From positions 16,575 to 80,574 of the forward strand of contig CACYSQ010000008.1 of assembly GCA_902777125.1 (NCBI GenBank): a stretch of 64,000 bases of DNA. Reading direction: 5' to 3'. Position numbers and translations under genes: made by a program. Positions 1 to 8,588 of this stretch are shown one piece after another. Numbering within the stretch: position 1 is the first letter of the stretch; each line of letters begins with the position of its first letter. This DNA is from Ruminococcus flavefaciens (lineage in GTDB: Bacteria > Bacillota > Clostridia > Oscillospirales > Ruminococcaceae). The notes beneath the pieces are model-generated. The model was given only the letters and a program-made list of their open reading frames with translations. It ran no database searches and was not told the DNA's origin.

Positions 1-663
1 CGGTATCATATCGCGGGCAAGGTCCTTGCCGTAGACCGCATATATCGCCGAATAGAGCTCTCCGTCGCCGGAGGAGTTGAACTCCGTGCGGTTGTCCCTT
101 ATCAGCTTGAACGCGATATCGGGACGTGACATGGTTATCTTCTGTAGTATCTGACTGACCGCATTTCCCTCTGTTACGTCCTTTTTGAGGAACTTCCGTC
201 TCGCGGGGACGTTGTAGAAAAGGTCGCGGATTATCATGGTCGTGCCGTCGGGACAGCCTCCCCTCTCGTGGGAAAGCTCCTCGCTGCCGGAGATCTTGTA
301 GATCGTGCCGAGCTCCTCACCGCGCTGCTTGGTCATGACCTCGACCTCGGCAACTGCCGAAACAGAGGCAAGAGCCTCGCCGCGGAAGCCGAGTGTCATA
401 ATGCTGTCAAGGTCGGAGGCAGCGGCTATCTTGCTGGTGGCATGACGCAGAAACGCCTTCGGTACCTCGTCAAACGGCATACCGCAGCCGTCGTCCGTGA
501 CGCGCATATAGGTCGCGCCGCCGTTTTTTATCTCGACTGTAATGTGTCTTGCACCGGAGTCGATGGAATTTTCCACAAGCTCCTTTATTACGGAAGCCGG
601 ACGCTCAATGACCTCTCCGGCTGCTATAAGCTCGGATATCTCCTTGCTGAGTACATTTATCAC
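1..663 (-). CDS. mutL: DNA mismatch repair protein MutL, N-terminal part (cut by window edge)
   Basis: This is the N-terminal GHKL ATPase part of MutL, which couples MutS mismatch recognition to downstream repair. About 221 codons are present and the C-terminal part lies outside the window. Visible motifs are IAAGEVIERP (motif after the first helix), ELVENSIDSG (Mg/ATP-binding motif I), DDGCGMP (motif II) and TLGFRGEALAS (motif III). The start is a GTG at 663-661 with GGAGG seven bases upstream; the nearby ATG at 677 is followed by a stop in frame. mutS lies about 8 kb upstream on the same strand, with miaB and several other genes between, so the usual mutS-mutL pair is split here. Family assignment is secure. 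Confidence 0.95.
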   Translation of the reverse strand, partial: MINVLSKEISELIAAGEVIERPASVIKELVENSIDSGARHITVEIKNGGATYMRVTDDGCGMPFDEVPKAFLRHATSKIAAASDLDSIMTLGFRGEALASVSAVAEVEVMTKQRGEELGTIYKISGSEELSHERGGCPDGTTMIIRDLFYNVPARRKFLKKDVTEGNAVSQILQKITMSRPDIAFKLIRDNRTEFNSSGDGELYSAIYAVYGKDLARDMIP

Positions 664-684
664 TGTTTTTCCTCCATTTTAGGC

Positions 685-900
685 AGTTCTTAGTTATCAG
701 TGCATAGTGCTTAGAAGCAAGAAATCAGAAAGTAGAGAGTAGAAAGCAGCTATTAGACGTTAGCCGTTAGCTATTAGCTAAAAATATTGCTGTCGCGATA
801 TTATTTCAAATCCGTCTGCCGGGAGGCAGACACCATAAGCTAAAGGCTAACGGCTTTTAACTATGCACTATGAACTAAGAACTACTTTCTACTTTCTGAT
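685..900. repeat. Large imperfect inverted repeat between mutL and miaB
   Basis: The gap between mutL and miaB is an imperfect dyad of about 200 bases. The left half contains TTAGTTATCAGTGCATAGTG, GAAAGTAGAGAGTAGAAAG and GTTAGCCGTTAGC. The right half contains the complements in reverse order: GCTAACGGC, TATGCACTATGAACTAAG and CTTTCTACTTTCTGAT. A similar CTATGAACTATGCACT / CTTTCTACTTTC string recurs near 16540-16580. Transcribed, it would form a long hairpin. No coding sequence is seen. Confidence 0.7.
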
Positions 901-903
901 CAC

Positions 904-2277
904 TTAGCTCTCAATTCTTCTTCCGACGACAGCCCAGTTCATAGCACCGGTTATCTCGACATCGACGAAGCTGCCGATAAGCGAAGGCTCGCCCTCAAAT
1001 TCCACGATGATGAACTCGCTGCTCTTGCCGGTCAGGAAGCCCTTTTTCTTCTTCGATACGTCGTCTGCGAGGACACGCATCGTCCTCCCGATGAACCGCT
1101 TGTAGTGCTCGGTGGATATCTCCCTCTGCACCTCAAGAAGCTCCCTCATGCGCTGTCCTTTGACCTCCTCGGAAGTGCCGTCCGGCATCTCCGCAGCCTT
1201 GGTGCCCGACCGTTTCGAGTAGATGAAAGAGTAGATATTGTCGTATTTCACGCGTTTTATGAGGTCGATAGTCGCTTGGAAGTCCTCGTCCGACTCGTCC
1301 GGGAAGCCGACTATTATATCGGTCGTTAGTGAGAAATCCGGGTCGCGCTCATAGATGCGGTCAACTATCGAGAGGTACTTTTCGGCTGTATAGCGCCGGT
1401 TCATTCGCCTGAGGACCTCGCTGCTGCCGCTCTGGACCGGGAGATGCAGGTGCTTTGCGACCTTATCGCACTCGAATATCGCGTCTATCAGCTCATCGGA
1501 GGCGTCCTTCGGGTGGGAGGACATGAAGCGCACGATGAAATCGCCGTCTATCGCGTTTATCTCCCTGAGAAGCTGCGGAAAGCTCATCTCTCCGCCGAGA
1601 TCGCTGCCGTAGGAATTGACGTTCTGACCAAGCAGCATTATCTCCTTGTAGCCCTTCGCGGCGAGCTCCCTGACCTCCGCGATTATGTCCTCAGGACGGC
1701 GGCTGCGTTCTCTGCCCCTGACGTAGGGTACGATGCAGTAGGTGCAGAAGTTGTTGCAGCCGAACATTATCGGCACGGAAGCCTTGAAGCTGCTCTCCCT
1801 TATCTGCGGAACGGCTGCCGAAAAATCGCCGTATTCGGCTATATCCTCACCGTAGCGCACACCTCTGAGCCTGTCCATGAGAAGTGCCGGGAGACCGCTT
1901 ATCGCGGACGTTCCGAGGACGATATCGACCTGCGGATATGAACGCTTAATCTTCTCTGCGATATGGCTCTGAGCGGTCATGCAGCCTGCGATGCCGATTA
2001 TGAGGGAGGGCTTTGTCTCCTTGAGCTTTTTCATGCTGCCGACAATGCCGAAGACCCTGTCCTCGGCAGACTCCCTGACAGCACAGGTGTTGAGGATAAT
2101 GAGGTCAGCCTCGTTCTCGTCCTCTGTGAAGCCGAAGCCCATTTCGCTGAGAAGTCCCTTTATCTTTTCGCCGTCCGAGACATTGAGCTGACAGCCGAAG
2201 CTCCGCACAAGGGCAGTATGTCTGTGTTCGCCGTAATAAGCCTTTATCTCGCTGATGATTTCGCTGTTTCCGTTCAA
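904..2277 (-). CDS. miaB: tRNA-2-methylthio-N6-dimethylallyladenosine synthase MiaB
   Basis: MiaB is a radical SAM methylthiotransferase that adds the 2-methylthio group to i6A37 of tRNAs. The N-terminal cluster domain shows three cysteines in FGCQLNVSD, NTCAVRE and AGCMTAQ. The radical SAM motif is CNNFCTYC, within a FGCNNFCTYCIVPYVRGRE block. A TRAM-type RNA-binding domain ends the protein. An upstream ATG at 2349 would overlap the apparent -10 (TATAAT, 2331-2336), so a TTG at 2277-2275 with GAGGTG just upstream is preferred, giving 457 residues. The miaB/mutS/mutL neighbourhood is a known Firmicutes arrangement. The start codon is less certain than the function. Confidence 0.93.
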   Translation of the reverse strand: MNGNSEIISEIKAYYGEHRHTALVRSFGCQLNVSDGEKIKGLLSEMGFGFTEDENEADLIILNTCAVRESAEDRVFGIVGSMKKLKETKPSLIIGIAGCMTAQSHIAEKIKRSYPQVDIVLGTSAISGLPALLMDRLRGVRYGEDIAEYGDFSAAVPQIRESSFKASVPIMFGCNNFCTYCIVPYVRGRERSRRPEDIIAEVRELAAKGYKEIMLLGQNVNSYGSDLGGEMSFPQLLREINAIDGDFIVRFMSSHPKDASDELIDAIFECDKVAKHLHLPVQSGSSEVLRRMNRRYTAEKYLSIVDRIYERDPDFSLTTDIIVGFPDESDEDFQATIDLIKRVKYDNIYSFIYSKRSGTKAAEMPDGTSEEVKGQRMRELLEVQREISTEHYKRFIGRTMRVLADDVSKKKKGFLTGKSSEFIIVEFEGEPSLIGSFVDVEITGAMNWAVVGRRIES

Positions 2278-2330
2278 AACCGCACCTCTTTCCGCTCTCC
2301 ATAAAAGAGCATATATAGTTATTATAACAT

Positions 2331-2336
2331 ATCTCC
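2331..2336 (-). promoter_or_regulatory. Extended -10 element for miaB
   Basis: On the minus strand the sequence reads TGTTATAATA, a TGn extended -10 followed by TATAAT. No good -35 is seen. The implied start site is near 2325, which supports the downstream TTG start of miaB. Confidence 0.5.
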
Positions 2337-2399
2337 GGCGGTATTTCAAGCATTTTACCGCAGGCTAACGCCGCTTGCCGCTCTGAGAGATCAGAAAGT

Positions 2400-2676
2400 A
2401 GGGGTCGGCGTCCTCGACGTCCCACGTCTTACGTTGCGGCAAACACGAACCATATTCCGTGGGGAACGCCGCCCTCGGCATTCCTTGCCTTTCGATGCAG
2501 CAAACAAGACACGTTTGTAGGGGCGCATTCCGTGCACCCGGGGATTATCGTAAAAATGCCAGAACCATTCTGTAGTGACGCCGTATCTGCATAATGAAAG
2601 GGACGCCCGGAGGCGTCCCTACACAATGTTTCAGCATTGTTATTCCTGAACATCGGGCGTATAATATCCGCCCCTA
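2400..2676. repeat. Cluster of short self-complementary repeats downstream of htpG
   Basis: This roughly 280-base stretch has no credible gene. It contains five short palindromes of the window-wide family: at 2400-2426 (TCGGCGTCCTCGACGTCCCA), 2461-2483 (GGAACGCCG/CGGCATTCC), 2519-2540 (GGGCGCATTCCGTGCACCC), 2600-2619 (GGGACGCC/GGCGTCCC) and 2653-2676 (GGGCGTATAATATCCGCCC). Several are imperfect, as if decaying. Confidence 0.7.
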
Positions 2677-2689
2677 CAATTAAACTGCC

Positions 2690-2770
2690 GTGTGCGAACG
2701 GAGACAGTACCTTCTCCACGAACGCAAGCCCCTTAGGGGCGACCCGTGGAAAACAGGCGTATGCCTGTCA
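2690..2770 (-). repeat. Copy 1 of the GCATACGCCT repeat family
   Basis: On the minus strand this begins CAGGCATACGCCTGTTTTCC and ends GTCTCCGTTCGCACAC. It matches 52138-52217 closely, and its ends match 27281-27362 and 52254-52325. It abuts the htpG stop codon, so it forms the 3' end of that transcript. Confidence 0.75.
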
Positions 2771-4663
2771 CATCAGCTCGCAGATGAGGTTGGAGAATTC
2801 GACCGGATCCTCGATGCTCAGACCCTCGATGAGAAGCGCCTGGTCGTAGAGTAGCTTAGCGTACTTGCCGAGCTTGTCCTTGTCGCCGGAAATGCTCTGG
2901 AGCTTGCCGAATATTTCGTGCTCCGGGTTTATCTCGAGCACCCTCTGAGCCTGTATCTTCTCGGTATTCGGCAGAGAATTGAGCACCTTCTCCATTTCGA
3001 GGGAGATATCGCCCTCGCTTGTAAGGCATACCGGGTGCGAACGGAGCCTCTGCGAGAGAACTACCTTTGCTACCTTGCCGGAAAGAGCCTCCGAGAGCTC
3101 CTTGAGAAGGTCGGAGTTCTCCTCCTCCTTAGCCTTGAGCTCCTCCTTTTTGTCGTCAGTCTCGATGCCGAGGTCGTCAGCGGAAACAGAGCGGAACTCC
3201 TTGTCCTTGTACTGGTGGAGTGCCTTTACAGCGAACTCGTCCACGCTGTCGGTGAGGTAGAGTATCTCATAGCCCTTGTCGCGGATAAGCTCGGACTGCG
3301 GGAGCTGCTCGATACGCGCGATGCTCTCGCCTGTTGCGTAGTAGATGTACTTCTGCTCCTCGCTCATGCCGGTAACGTACTCGTCGAGTGTAACGAGCTT
3401 CTTCTCCTTGGAGGAGGTGAACATGATGAGCTCCTGAAGCTTGTCCTTGTGCATACCGTAATCGCTGTAAACGCCGTATTTAAGCTGTAGACCGAAAGCC
3501 TCCCAGAACTTTTCGTAGCTTTCGCGGTCGTTCTTCAGCATCTTTTTCAGCTCACTGCTGATGGTCTTTTCGATGCTCTTGGAGATAGCCTTGAGCTGAC
3601 GGTCGTGCTGGAGCATCTCACGGGAAATGTTCAGCGATAAGTCCTCGCTGTCAACGAGACCCTTCACGAAGCTGAAATAGTCCGGGAGAAGGTCGGCGCA
3701 CTTGTCCATGATGAGGACGCCGTTCGAGTAGAGCTGGAGACCCTTTTCGTACTCCCTTGAATAGTAGTCGAAAGGAGCTTTTGACGGTATATAGAGCAAT
3801 GCGTTGTATGCAGGCATCTCGTTGCTGATGTGGGAATATTTCAGCGGCTCATTGTAATCGTAGAACTTCTCGGTGTAGAAGTGCTTGTAGTCCTCCTCTT
3901 TGAGCTCGGACTTGTTCTTTTTCCAGAGCGGCACCATGCTGTTGAGGGTCTCGATCTCGATGTAATCCTCGTATTCAAGGGGCTTATTGGCTGCCTTGTC
4001 CTCCTCGGACTGCTCCTTCGGACGGCTGTGGGTCATCTCCATTTTAATGGGGAAACGGATATAGTCGGAATACTTCTTGACGAGAGCCTTTATCCTGTAC
4101 TGTTCGAGGAATTCGGAATAGTTCTCGTCCTCGGTATCGTCGAGCATTTCGAGGATTATCTCGGTACCGGTGCTCTGCTTGTCGGCCTCGGAAATGGTGT
4201 AGCCGTCAATGCCCTCGGACTCCCACTTGTAAGCCTTGTCGCTGCCGTAAGCCTTGGATATGACAGTTACCTTCTTTGCGACCATGAATGCGGAGTAGAA
4301 GCCTACGCCGAACTGTCCGATTATCTGGTTATCCTCCTCGAGCTTGTTCTCGTTCTTGAACTTGAACGAGCCGCTGTTGGCGATAGTACCGAGGTTGTTT
4401 TCGAGCTCCTCCTCGGTCATGCCGATACCGTTATCGGTAATGGTGAGGGTCTTCTTTTCGGGGTCGGACTTTATCCATATAGCGAAATCGTCCTTGCTCA
4501 GACCTACCTTATCGTCGGTGAGGGACTTGAAATAGAGCTTGTCGATAGCATCGCTGGCGTTTGATATGAGCTCTCTCAGAAAGATCTCCTTATGAGTGTA
4601 GATAGAGTGGATCATCATTTCGAGGAGTCGTTTTGACTCTGCCTTGAACTGCTTTGTTTCCAT
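2768..4663 (-). CDS. htpG: Molecular chaperone HtpG (Hsp90)
   Basis: HtpG is a cytosolic ATP-dependent Hsp90 homodimer that helps fold client proteins under stress. At 631 residues it is full length. The N-terminal GHKL ATPase domain shows [12 protein letters not shown] (N-box), DNGIGMT and [14 protein letters not shown]. The middle domain follows, with the SREMLQ region, then the C-terminal dimerisation domain. It is a single-gene unit with its own promoter (-35 4741-4746, -10 4718-4723) and a perfect CIRCE operator at 4687-4713 in the 5' leader, so HrcA repression is likely. A repeat element overlaps its 3' end. Confidence 0.97.
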   Translation of the reverse strand: METKQFKAESKRLLEMMIHSIYTHKEIFLRELISNASDAIDKLYFKSLTDDKVGLSKDDFAIWIKSDPEKKTLTITDNGIGMTEEELENNLGTIANSGSFKFKNENKLEEDNQIIGQFGVGFYSAFMVAKKVTVISKAYGSDKAYKWESEGIDGYTISEADKQSTGTEIILEMLDDTEDENYSEFLEQYRIKALVKKYSDYIRFPIKMEMTHSRPKEQSEEDKAANKPLEYEDYIEIETLNSMVPLWKKNKSELKEEDYKHFYTEKFYDYNEPLKYSHISNEMPAYNALLYIPSKAPFDYYSREYEKGLQLYSNGVLIMDKCADLLPDYFSFVKGLVDSEDLSLNISREMLQHDRQLKAISKSIEKTISSELKKMLKNDRESYEKFWEAFGLQLKYGVYSDYGMHKDKLQELIMFTSSKEKKLVTLDEYVTGMSEEQKYIYYATGESIARIEQLPQSELIRDKGYEILYLTDSVDEFAVKALHQYKDKEFRSVSADDLGIETDDKKEELKAKEEENSDLLKELSEALSGKVAKVVLSQRLRSHPVCLTSEGDISLEMEKVLNSLPNTEKIQAQRVLEINPEHEIFGKLQSISGDKDKLGKYAKLLYDQALLIEGLSIEDPVEFSNLICELM

Positions 4664-4686
4664 TTAAAACATCTCCGTGTCATATT

Positions 4687-4713
4687 TTAGCACTCTCTAT
4701 GTTCGAGTGCTAA
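4687..4713 (-). promoter_or_regulatory. CIRCE operator (HrcA-binding site) of htpG
   Basis: The sequence is TTAGCACTC, nine bases, GAGTGCTAA: a perfect match to the CIRCE inverted repeat. It sits just downstream of the -10 TATACT (4718-4723) and -35 TTGATT (4741-4746, 17-bp spacer) and about 23 bases before the htpG start. Repression by HrcA is inferred from the site; hrcA is not in this window. Confidence 0.95.
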
Positions 4714-4717
4714 TACA

Positions 4718-4746
4718 AGTATATAACTTCCTGCTGTAAAAATCAA
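4718..4746 (-). promoter_or_regulatory. Sigma-A promoter of htpG
   Basis: TTGATT (4746-4741), a 17-base spacer and TATACT (4723-4718) on the minus strand, directly upstream of the CIRCE element. Confidence 0.8.
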
Positions 4747-4794
4747 GTCCGTTCACAGAAAGTTTACAATTTGTTCATATTGTGCTGCAAGGCA

Positions 4795-4940
4795 CGGGCA
4801 GATAATATCCGCCCCTACAGTTTAATTTTTGATACTTGCATCGTAATACGCGGGCACACACTGTACGCCCCTACAAAACGTTTCATGTTTGTCTCAACGT
4901 AACTCCGGGCGTCGAAACAACGTCCCTACAATAAATTCAG
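4795..4940. repeat. Short palindromic repeats between htpG and ilvE
   Basis: The htpG-ilvE gap (4747-5008) holds decayed palindromes of the common family: GGGCAGATAATATCCGCCCC (about 4797), GGGCACACACTGTACGCCCC (about 4852) and GGGCGTCGAAACAACGTCCC (about 4907). They are followed by a simple run of ATTCTCAATTCTGAATTCTC-like direct repeats (4969-4997). No gene is seen. Confidence 0.65.
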
Positions 4941-5008
4941 ATCCGCCCGCGTCAGCGGACACCACCATTCTCCATTCTCAATTCTGAATTCTCAATTTAA
5001 TTACGCAT

Positions 5009-5034
5009 TAAAAAAGGACGCCCGAAGGCGTCCC
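5009..5034 (-). terminator. Intrinsic terminator of ilvE
   Basis: On the minus strand GGGACGCC-TTC-GGGCGTCC is followed by TTTTTT, six bases after the ilvE stop codon. The stem has the same sequence type as the window's dispersed palindromes, so a repeat appears to be used as a terminator. Confidence 0.85.
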
Positions 5035-5039
5035 TTTCA

Positions 5040-6107
5040 TTACTCGACCGGTACGATCCAGCCGAATGTATCCTCGATCTTGCCCCACTGGATACCTGTC
5101 ATAGTATCGTAGAGCATCTGTGAGATCTTGCCGATCTTGTTGCCGTTGATCTCCATAACCTTGTCGTTCCACTTGAGGTGGCCTACAGGAGAGATTACAG
5201 CAGCGGTACCTGTACCGAATACCTCATCGAGCTTGCCGTTGTCATAGGCATCAGCGATCTCCTGAATGTCGATGCGTCTTTCCTCTACCTCGAGGCCCTT
5301 TGACTTGCAGACCTCGATAGCGGACTTTCTTGTGATTCCGGGGAGGATAGAGCCCTGAAGCATAGGTGTAACGACCTTGCCGTCGATAACGAAGAAGATG
5401 TTCATAGCGCCTACTTCCTCGATGTACTTCTGCTCAACACCGTCGAGCCAGAGTACCTGAGAGTAGTTCTGCTTGTGAGCCTCGTCCTGACCGATGAGTG
5501 AAGCGGCGTAGTTTCCGCCTGTCTTTGCAAAGCCCATACCGCCTCTTACTGCACGGACGTACTTGCTCTCAACGTAGATATTTACAGGGTTGAGACCGCT
5601 CTCGTAGTATGCGCCGGAGGGTGAGAGGATTATCATGAAGAGATAGTGCTCACCGGGCTTAACGCCGAGGAACGGGTCAACTGCGATGATGAACGGACGG
5701 ATATAAAGGGACTCGCCCTCCTTGCTGGGAACCCAGTCCTTCTCGACCTTGAGAAGCTCCATGAGGCACTTCATAGCGAGGTCCTCGGGAAGCTCCGGGA
5801 TAACAAGTCTCTCGTTGGACTTGTTGAGACGCTTGAAGTTCTCCTGCGGACGGAAGAGCTGGACCTTGTTGTCAGCAGTTCTGTAAGCCTTCAGGCCCTC
5901 GAAAACCTCCTGACCGTAGTGGAAGCACATAGCGGCCGGAGAGAGGTCGATATTGCCGTAGGGACGGATCTCGGGATCATGCCAGCCCTGACCCTCATCA
6001 TAGGGCATAATGAGCATATAGTCTGTGAAGATGTGGCCGAAGCCGAGCTTATCGCCGGGCTTGGGCTTAGCCTTGAGCTGGTCTGCTTTTACGAATTTGA
6101 TTTCCAT
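5040..6107 (-). CDS. ilvE: Branched-chain amino acid aminotransferase
   Basis: This PLP-dependent fold-type IV transaminase interconverts branched-chain amino acids and their 2-oxo acids. The PLP lysine is in [13 protein letters not shown]; other family motifs are [27 protein letters not shown] and the phosphate-binding [10 protein letters not shown]. The start is taken as the ATG at 6107 (MEIKFVK, 355 residues), nine bases from AGAAGG; a TTG three codons upstream is possible. It is the second gene of a two-gene unit: a 44-codon membrane microprotein ends 24 bases upstream and shares its promoter at 6323-6351. A strong terminator follows immediately. No T-box or leader attenuator was found. 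Confidence 0.95.
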   Translation of the reverse strand: MEIKFVKADQLKAKPKPGDKLGFGHIFTDYMLIMPYDEGQGWHDPEIRPYGNIDLSPAAMCFHYGQEVFEGLKAYRTADNKVQLFRPQENFKRLNKSNERLVIPELPEDLAMKCLMELLKVEKDWVPSKEGESLYIRPFIIAVDPFLGVKPGEHYLFMIILSPSGAYYESGLNPVNIYVESKYVRAVRGGMGFAKTGGNYAASLIGQDEAHKQNYSQVLWLDGVEQKYIEEVGAMNIFFVIDGKVVTPMLQGSILPGITRKSAIEVCKSKGLEVEERRIDIQEIADAYDNGKLDEVFGTGTAAVISPVGHLKWNDKVMEINGNKIGKISQMLYDTMTGIQWGKIEDTFGWIVPVE

Positions 6108-6131
6108 TTCATTCAACCTTCTTTTAAGTAT

Positions 6132-6266
6132 TTATGCTGCCGGTACGCTGACCGGGATATAGTGCTTCTCGAACAGTCTTCTGCAAACGATGATGCAGGC
6201 TGCACTGAGCCCTGCCGCACAGACTGTCGCCGCGGCTGCGGCAAAAATGATCTTTCCGTGCTTCAT
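6132..6266 (-). CDS. 44-residue membrane microprotein upstream of ilvE
   Basis: This small gene begins at ATG 6266 with AGGAGG seven bases upstream, and ends with TAA at 6134-6132. The product starts MKHGKIIFAAAAATVCAAGL, continues with a second hydrophobic stretch (SAACIIVC), then RRLFEKHY and a short proline-containing tail. One transmembrane helix (about residues 6-28) with a positive C-side is likely. It has its own ideal ribosome site and lies between the promoter (6323-6351) and ilvE. It has no run of branched-chain codons, so a classical attenuation leader peptide is unlikely. Function unknown. Confidence 0.65.
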   Translation of the reverse strand: MKHGKIIFAAAAATVCAAGLSAACIIVCRRLFEKHYIPVSVPAA

Positions 6267-6322
6267 GATATCTCCTCCTGTCAGTGGTACGTCAGCCGCC
6301 TCTCCATTGAGGTACTGATTTC

Positions 6323-6351
6323 ATTATAGCACACTGAAAATGAGAATGCAA
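6323..6351 (-). promoter_or_regulatory. Sigma-A promoter of the microprotein-ilvE unit
   Basis: TTGCAT (6351-6346), a 17-base spacer and TATAAT (6328-6323) on the minus strand, about 57 bases before the microprotein ATG. Confidence 0.85.
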
Positions 6352-6378
6352 GAGTTTGAGGAAAAATTCTCCTGTTTC

Positions 6379-7122
6379 TCACATCATCAGCAGATTAGCA
6401 GCTGAAAGATACCATCTTCCGTTGATGCAGATGCACAACAGGTCATCCTGTATGAGCGAGACGCCATAGCCTTCATCGTCCGGGTCTTCATACCACAGAT
6501 CATACGCTACCGCTTTTTCAACGCCGAGATCGAGATACATCTGATCCAAGCTGTCCTTATCATCGGCCTCAGCAAACGCTTTTCGGACATCGTCCATATC
6601 TACTTCTCTAAAATTGCTGCGATCGAAGTGCCATTTGTCGGAATAAATGCCCTCATCCTCATAATCCTCCAATTTAAGGAGAAAATCCATTATTCCCTCT
6701 GAAAAGGCATCTATAACACCTTCTTCGGTCACCGTTTCACCGGATTCCTCGCTGTTGATCTCATTGAGGTAGTCAATGGTATACCTCAGATCGGGCTTGT
6801 AGATCATCTGCTCCACCTTGAGAGCAAGCTTTTTAAGAACTCTCATTTCAGCAGCCGGATTATCCCCTTCAACCAAATCATAAAACTCAAAAGGAATGCT
6901 TGTGTATGCGTCGAGAAGCTCATCGGGTGAACCGAAGCTCAGCTGCTCATAGTCAAAGCCGTAATCGTCCTCTGCGGGAACAACGCCCTTTAAGCCAGCC
7001 TCCCAACCGGCGGAAGACTTTCCCGAGCCGGCATCATCACCGTCGTCATCATCTCCGCAGCCTGCAAGTGACATTACTGTGAATGCCGCAAGAAAACCTG
7101 CAATTATTCTTTTTAGATCCAT
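6379..7122 (-). CDS. Acidic lipoprotein of unknown function
   Basis: The 247-residue product has a lipoprotein signal (MDLKRIIAGFLAAFTVMSLA) and a lipobox LAGC, followed by an Asp/Gly-rich linker. It should be diacylated at Cys22 and anchored to the outer face of the membrane. The mature part is acidic and mixed alpha/beta, with no recognised catalytic motif. It lies 15 bases after the radical SAM gene on the same strand with GGAGG nine bases before its ATG, so the two are probably cotranscribed. I do not recognise the family. Confidence 0.85.
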   Translation of the reverse strand: MDLKRIIAGFLAAFTVMSLAGCGDDDDGDDAGSGKSSAGWEAGLKGVVPAEDDYGFDYEQLSFGSPDELLDAYTSIPFEFYDLVEGDNPAAEMRVLKKLALKVEQMIYKPDLRYTIDYLNEINSEESGETVTEEGVIDAFSEGIMDFLLKLEDYEDEGIYSDKWHFDRSNFREVDMDDVRKAFAEADDKDSLDQMYLDLGVEKAVAYDLWYEDPDDEGYGVSLIQDDLLCICINGRWYLSAANLLMM

Positions 7123-7137
7123 GAAAACGTTCCTCCG

Positions 7138-7752
7138 TCAGTCGTCGAACTTCCTCACTCTGAGGACAGCACCGAGTTTTTCGGCTATTTCACGCGATGC
7201 GTCTATCTGCTCCTGCGGGATAACGTCCACGACGGACATCACAACGTCAGCCTTTCCTGTGGCAACGCAGTCCGCAGTGAACTGCTGCATTGCCGTGAAA
7301 GCGTTTGAAAAGCGCGGACGTGTCACCTTCATGTACTCATCCTCGGTACCGGCATTGAGGCTGACGGAAACGGTATCGACCGCCGTGCAGAGCTCTTCCG
7401 CGATGCTCCTGCCGTTGACGAGGTCGCCGAGACCATTGGTATTTATGCGGAGCTTAGCCTCCGGACAGACCTCCTTTATCCAGCCTGCGATGCTCACAAC
7501 GGTATCAATGCGCTCGGTAGGCTCACCGTAGCCGCAGAAGACGATCTCGCCGTATTTTGAGAGGTCGCGCTTACCGAGGTCAGCCTTTATCTCGTCCTCG
7601 GAGGGCTCATGCTCGAGCCAGAGCGGGTCGGAGCCGTAAGCGCCGTCAGCGTGGCTGCGAATGCAGAAGGTGCAGGCGCAGGGACACTTATTTGTGAAAT
7701 TGAGGTAGAGGTTATCCCCGACCTCATACGAAATAGTCATTGCCTTTTTCAT
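7138..7752 (-). CDS. TatD-linked radical SAM protein
   Basis: This short radical SAM protein (204 residues) has the cluster motif CPCACTFC (CxxxCxxC) at about residues 19-26 in the context YLNFTNKCPCACTFCIRSHA. GYGEPTERID is the glycine-rich SAM-binding strand, and NTNGLG and SVSLNAG are later radical SAM motifs. The length and N-terminal YEVGDNLYLNFTNKCP pattern resemble the small radical SAM family found next to or fused with TatD nucleases. The substrate of that family is unknown. Here tatD is about 8 kb away on the other strand. GGAGG precedes the ATG by seven bases. Family call moderate to good; function open. Confidence 0.8.
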   Translation of the reverse strand: MKKAMTISYEVGDNLYLNFTNKCPCACTFCIRSHADGAYGSDPLWLEHEPSEDEIKADLGKRDLSKYGEIVFCGYGEPTERIDTVVSIAGWIKEVCPEAKLRINTNGLGDLVNGRSIAEELCTAVDTVSVSLNAGTEDEYMKVTRPRFSNAFTAMQQFTADCVATGKADVVMSVVDVIPQEQIDASREIAEKLGAVLRVRKFDD

Positions 7753-7831
7753 GGCATTGCCTCCTTTTCAAATCTTCTTGCAGAGGACGGCGTCCCCTGT
7801 CATAATGATGCGACAATCCAAAAGCCATTCG

Positions 7832-7920
7832 CAGGGGCGAACATCGTTTGCCCGCGCCGTTTGTATTTATTCCCAGCAGCGTATTCGGTAATCCCCCGGG
7901 CGGATAATATCCGCCCCTAC
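7832..7920. repeat. Two short palindromic repeats
   Basis: 7832-7857 (GGGGCGAACATCGTTTGCCC) and 7898-7916 (GGGCGGATA-A-TATCCGCCC, perfect nine-base arms, then CTAC) fill the gap between the radical SAM gene and the next gene upstream. Confidence 0.75.
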
Positions 7921-7931
7921 GATCTTACCTC

Positions 7932-8546
7932 TCACATGATAATGTAGTTCAGGTTCGTGAGGACTATGCCGCCGACATGGAATGTCTGCGCGTCGAAGTA
8001 GCCCTCCGGGAGCTTTTTGCGCTGTATCTCCGATACCAGTGCGTAGGGATTTGCCGCAGGGAGCTTCCACTTTCCGAATTCAGCCCCGGGTACGAGCTCG
8101 CCCTTGGTCTCGGTAGCGGTCTGTATGGTCTGTATCGAGGGCATATGCCATACCCCCATGAGAAAGCGCAGGAGCCGCTCTGCCGGACCGCGCATGACGA
8201 TGCCCTTGCCGTTGATGATCTCGTCCTCGGGTATCAGCAGCTCATAGGCAAATCTGCCGCTATCAGGGTAATTATTGAGGAACATACCTCTCACGGACGA
8301 AAAGCCGTCAAGGTCATAGACCGTCTGGTAGTAGTCGTCCTCCTCGTCCGGGCCGGGCTCGAAATCCGTATCGAGAAGCAGCTGATTGCGGCTTATTATC
8401 TCGTTTTCAGTCATTTCCGCGGCGGCGAGATAACCCTCGCGGAAGGTGAGACCTGCGTGTCTGAGGTAGAACGCAAGCTCGCTGACGGTCTTATGCGTAA
8501 TGGACTTTCGCTCAAATTCTATGAAAATACTGAAATATGCAGGCAT
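7932..8546 (-). CDS. Hypothetical protein (204 residues)
   Basis: I do not recognise this family. The start is taken as ATG 8546 (MPAYFSIFIEFERK), seven bases after GGAGG; an in-frame ATG at 8564 lies upstream of the ribosome site. The product is soluble, with no signal peptide or membrane segment, an acidic stretch PGPDEEDDYYQT, and a pattern of beta strands (FAYELLIPEDEI, GIVMRG). It lies 43 bases downstream of the next unknown gene, in the mutS transcription unit. Confidence 0.75.
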   Translation of the reverse strand: MPAYFSIFIEFERKSITHKTVSELAFYLRHAGLTFREGYLAAAEMTENEIISRNQLLLDTDFEPGPDEEDDYYQTVYDLDGFSSVRGMFLNNYPDSGRFAYELLIPEDEIINGKGIVMRGPAERLLRFLMGVWHMPSIQTIQTATETKGELVPGAEFGKWKLPAANPYALVSEIQRKKLPEGYFDAQTFHVGGIVLTNLNYIIM

Positions 8547-8588
8547 TCCCATTCCTCCGTTCATTATTGCGTATACGTCCGCAGCAGA

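Noticed and set aside
6108-6268. Attenuation leader peptide for ilvE
   Set aside because: The small frame has no run of Ile, Leu or Val codons and no terminator/antiterminator pair follows it.
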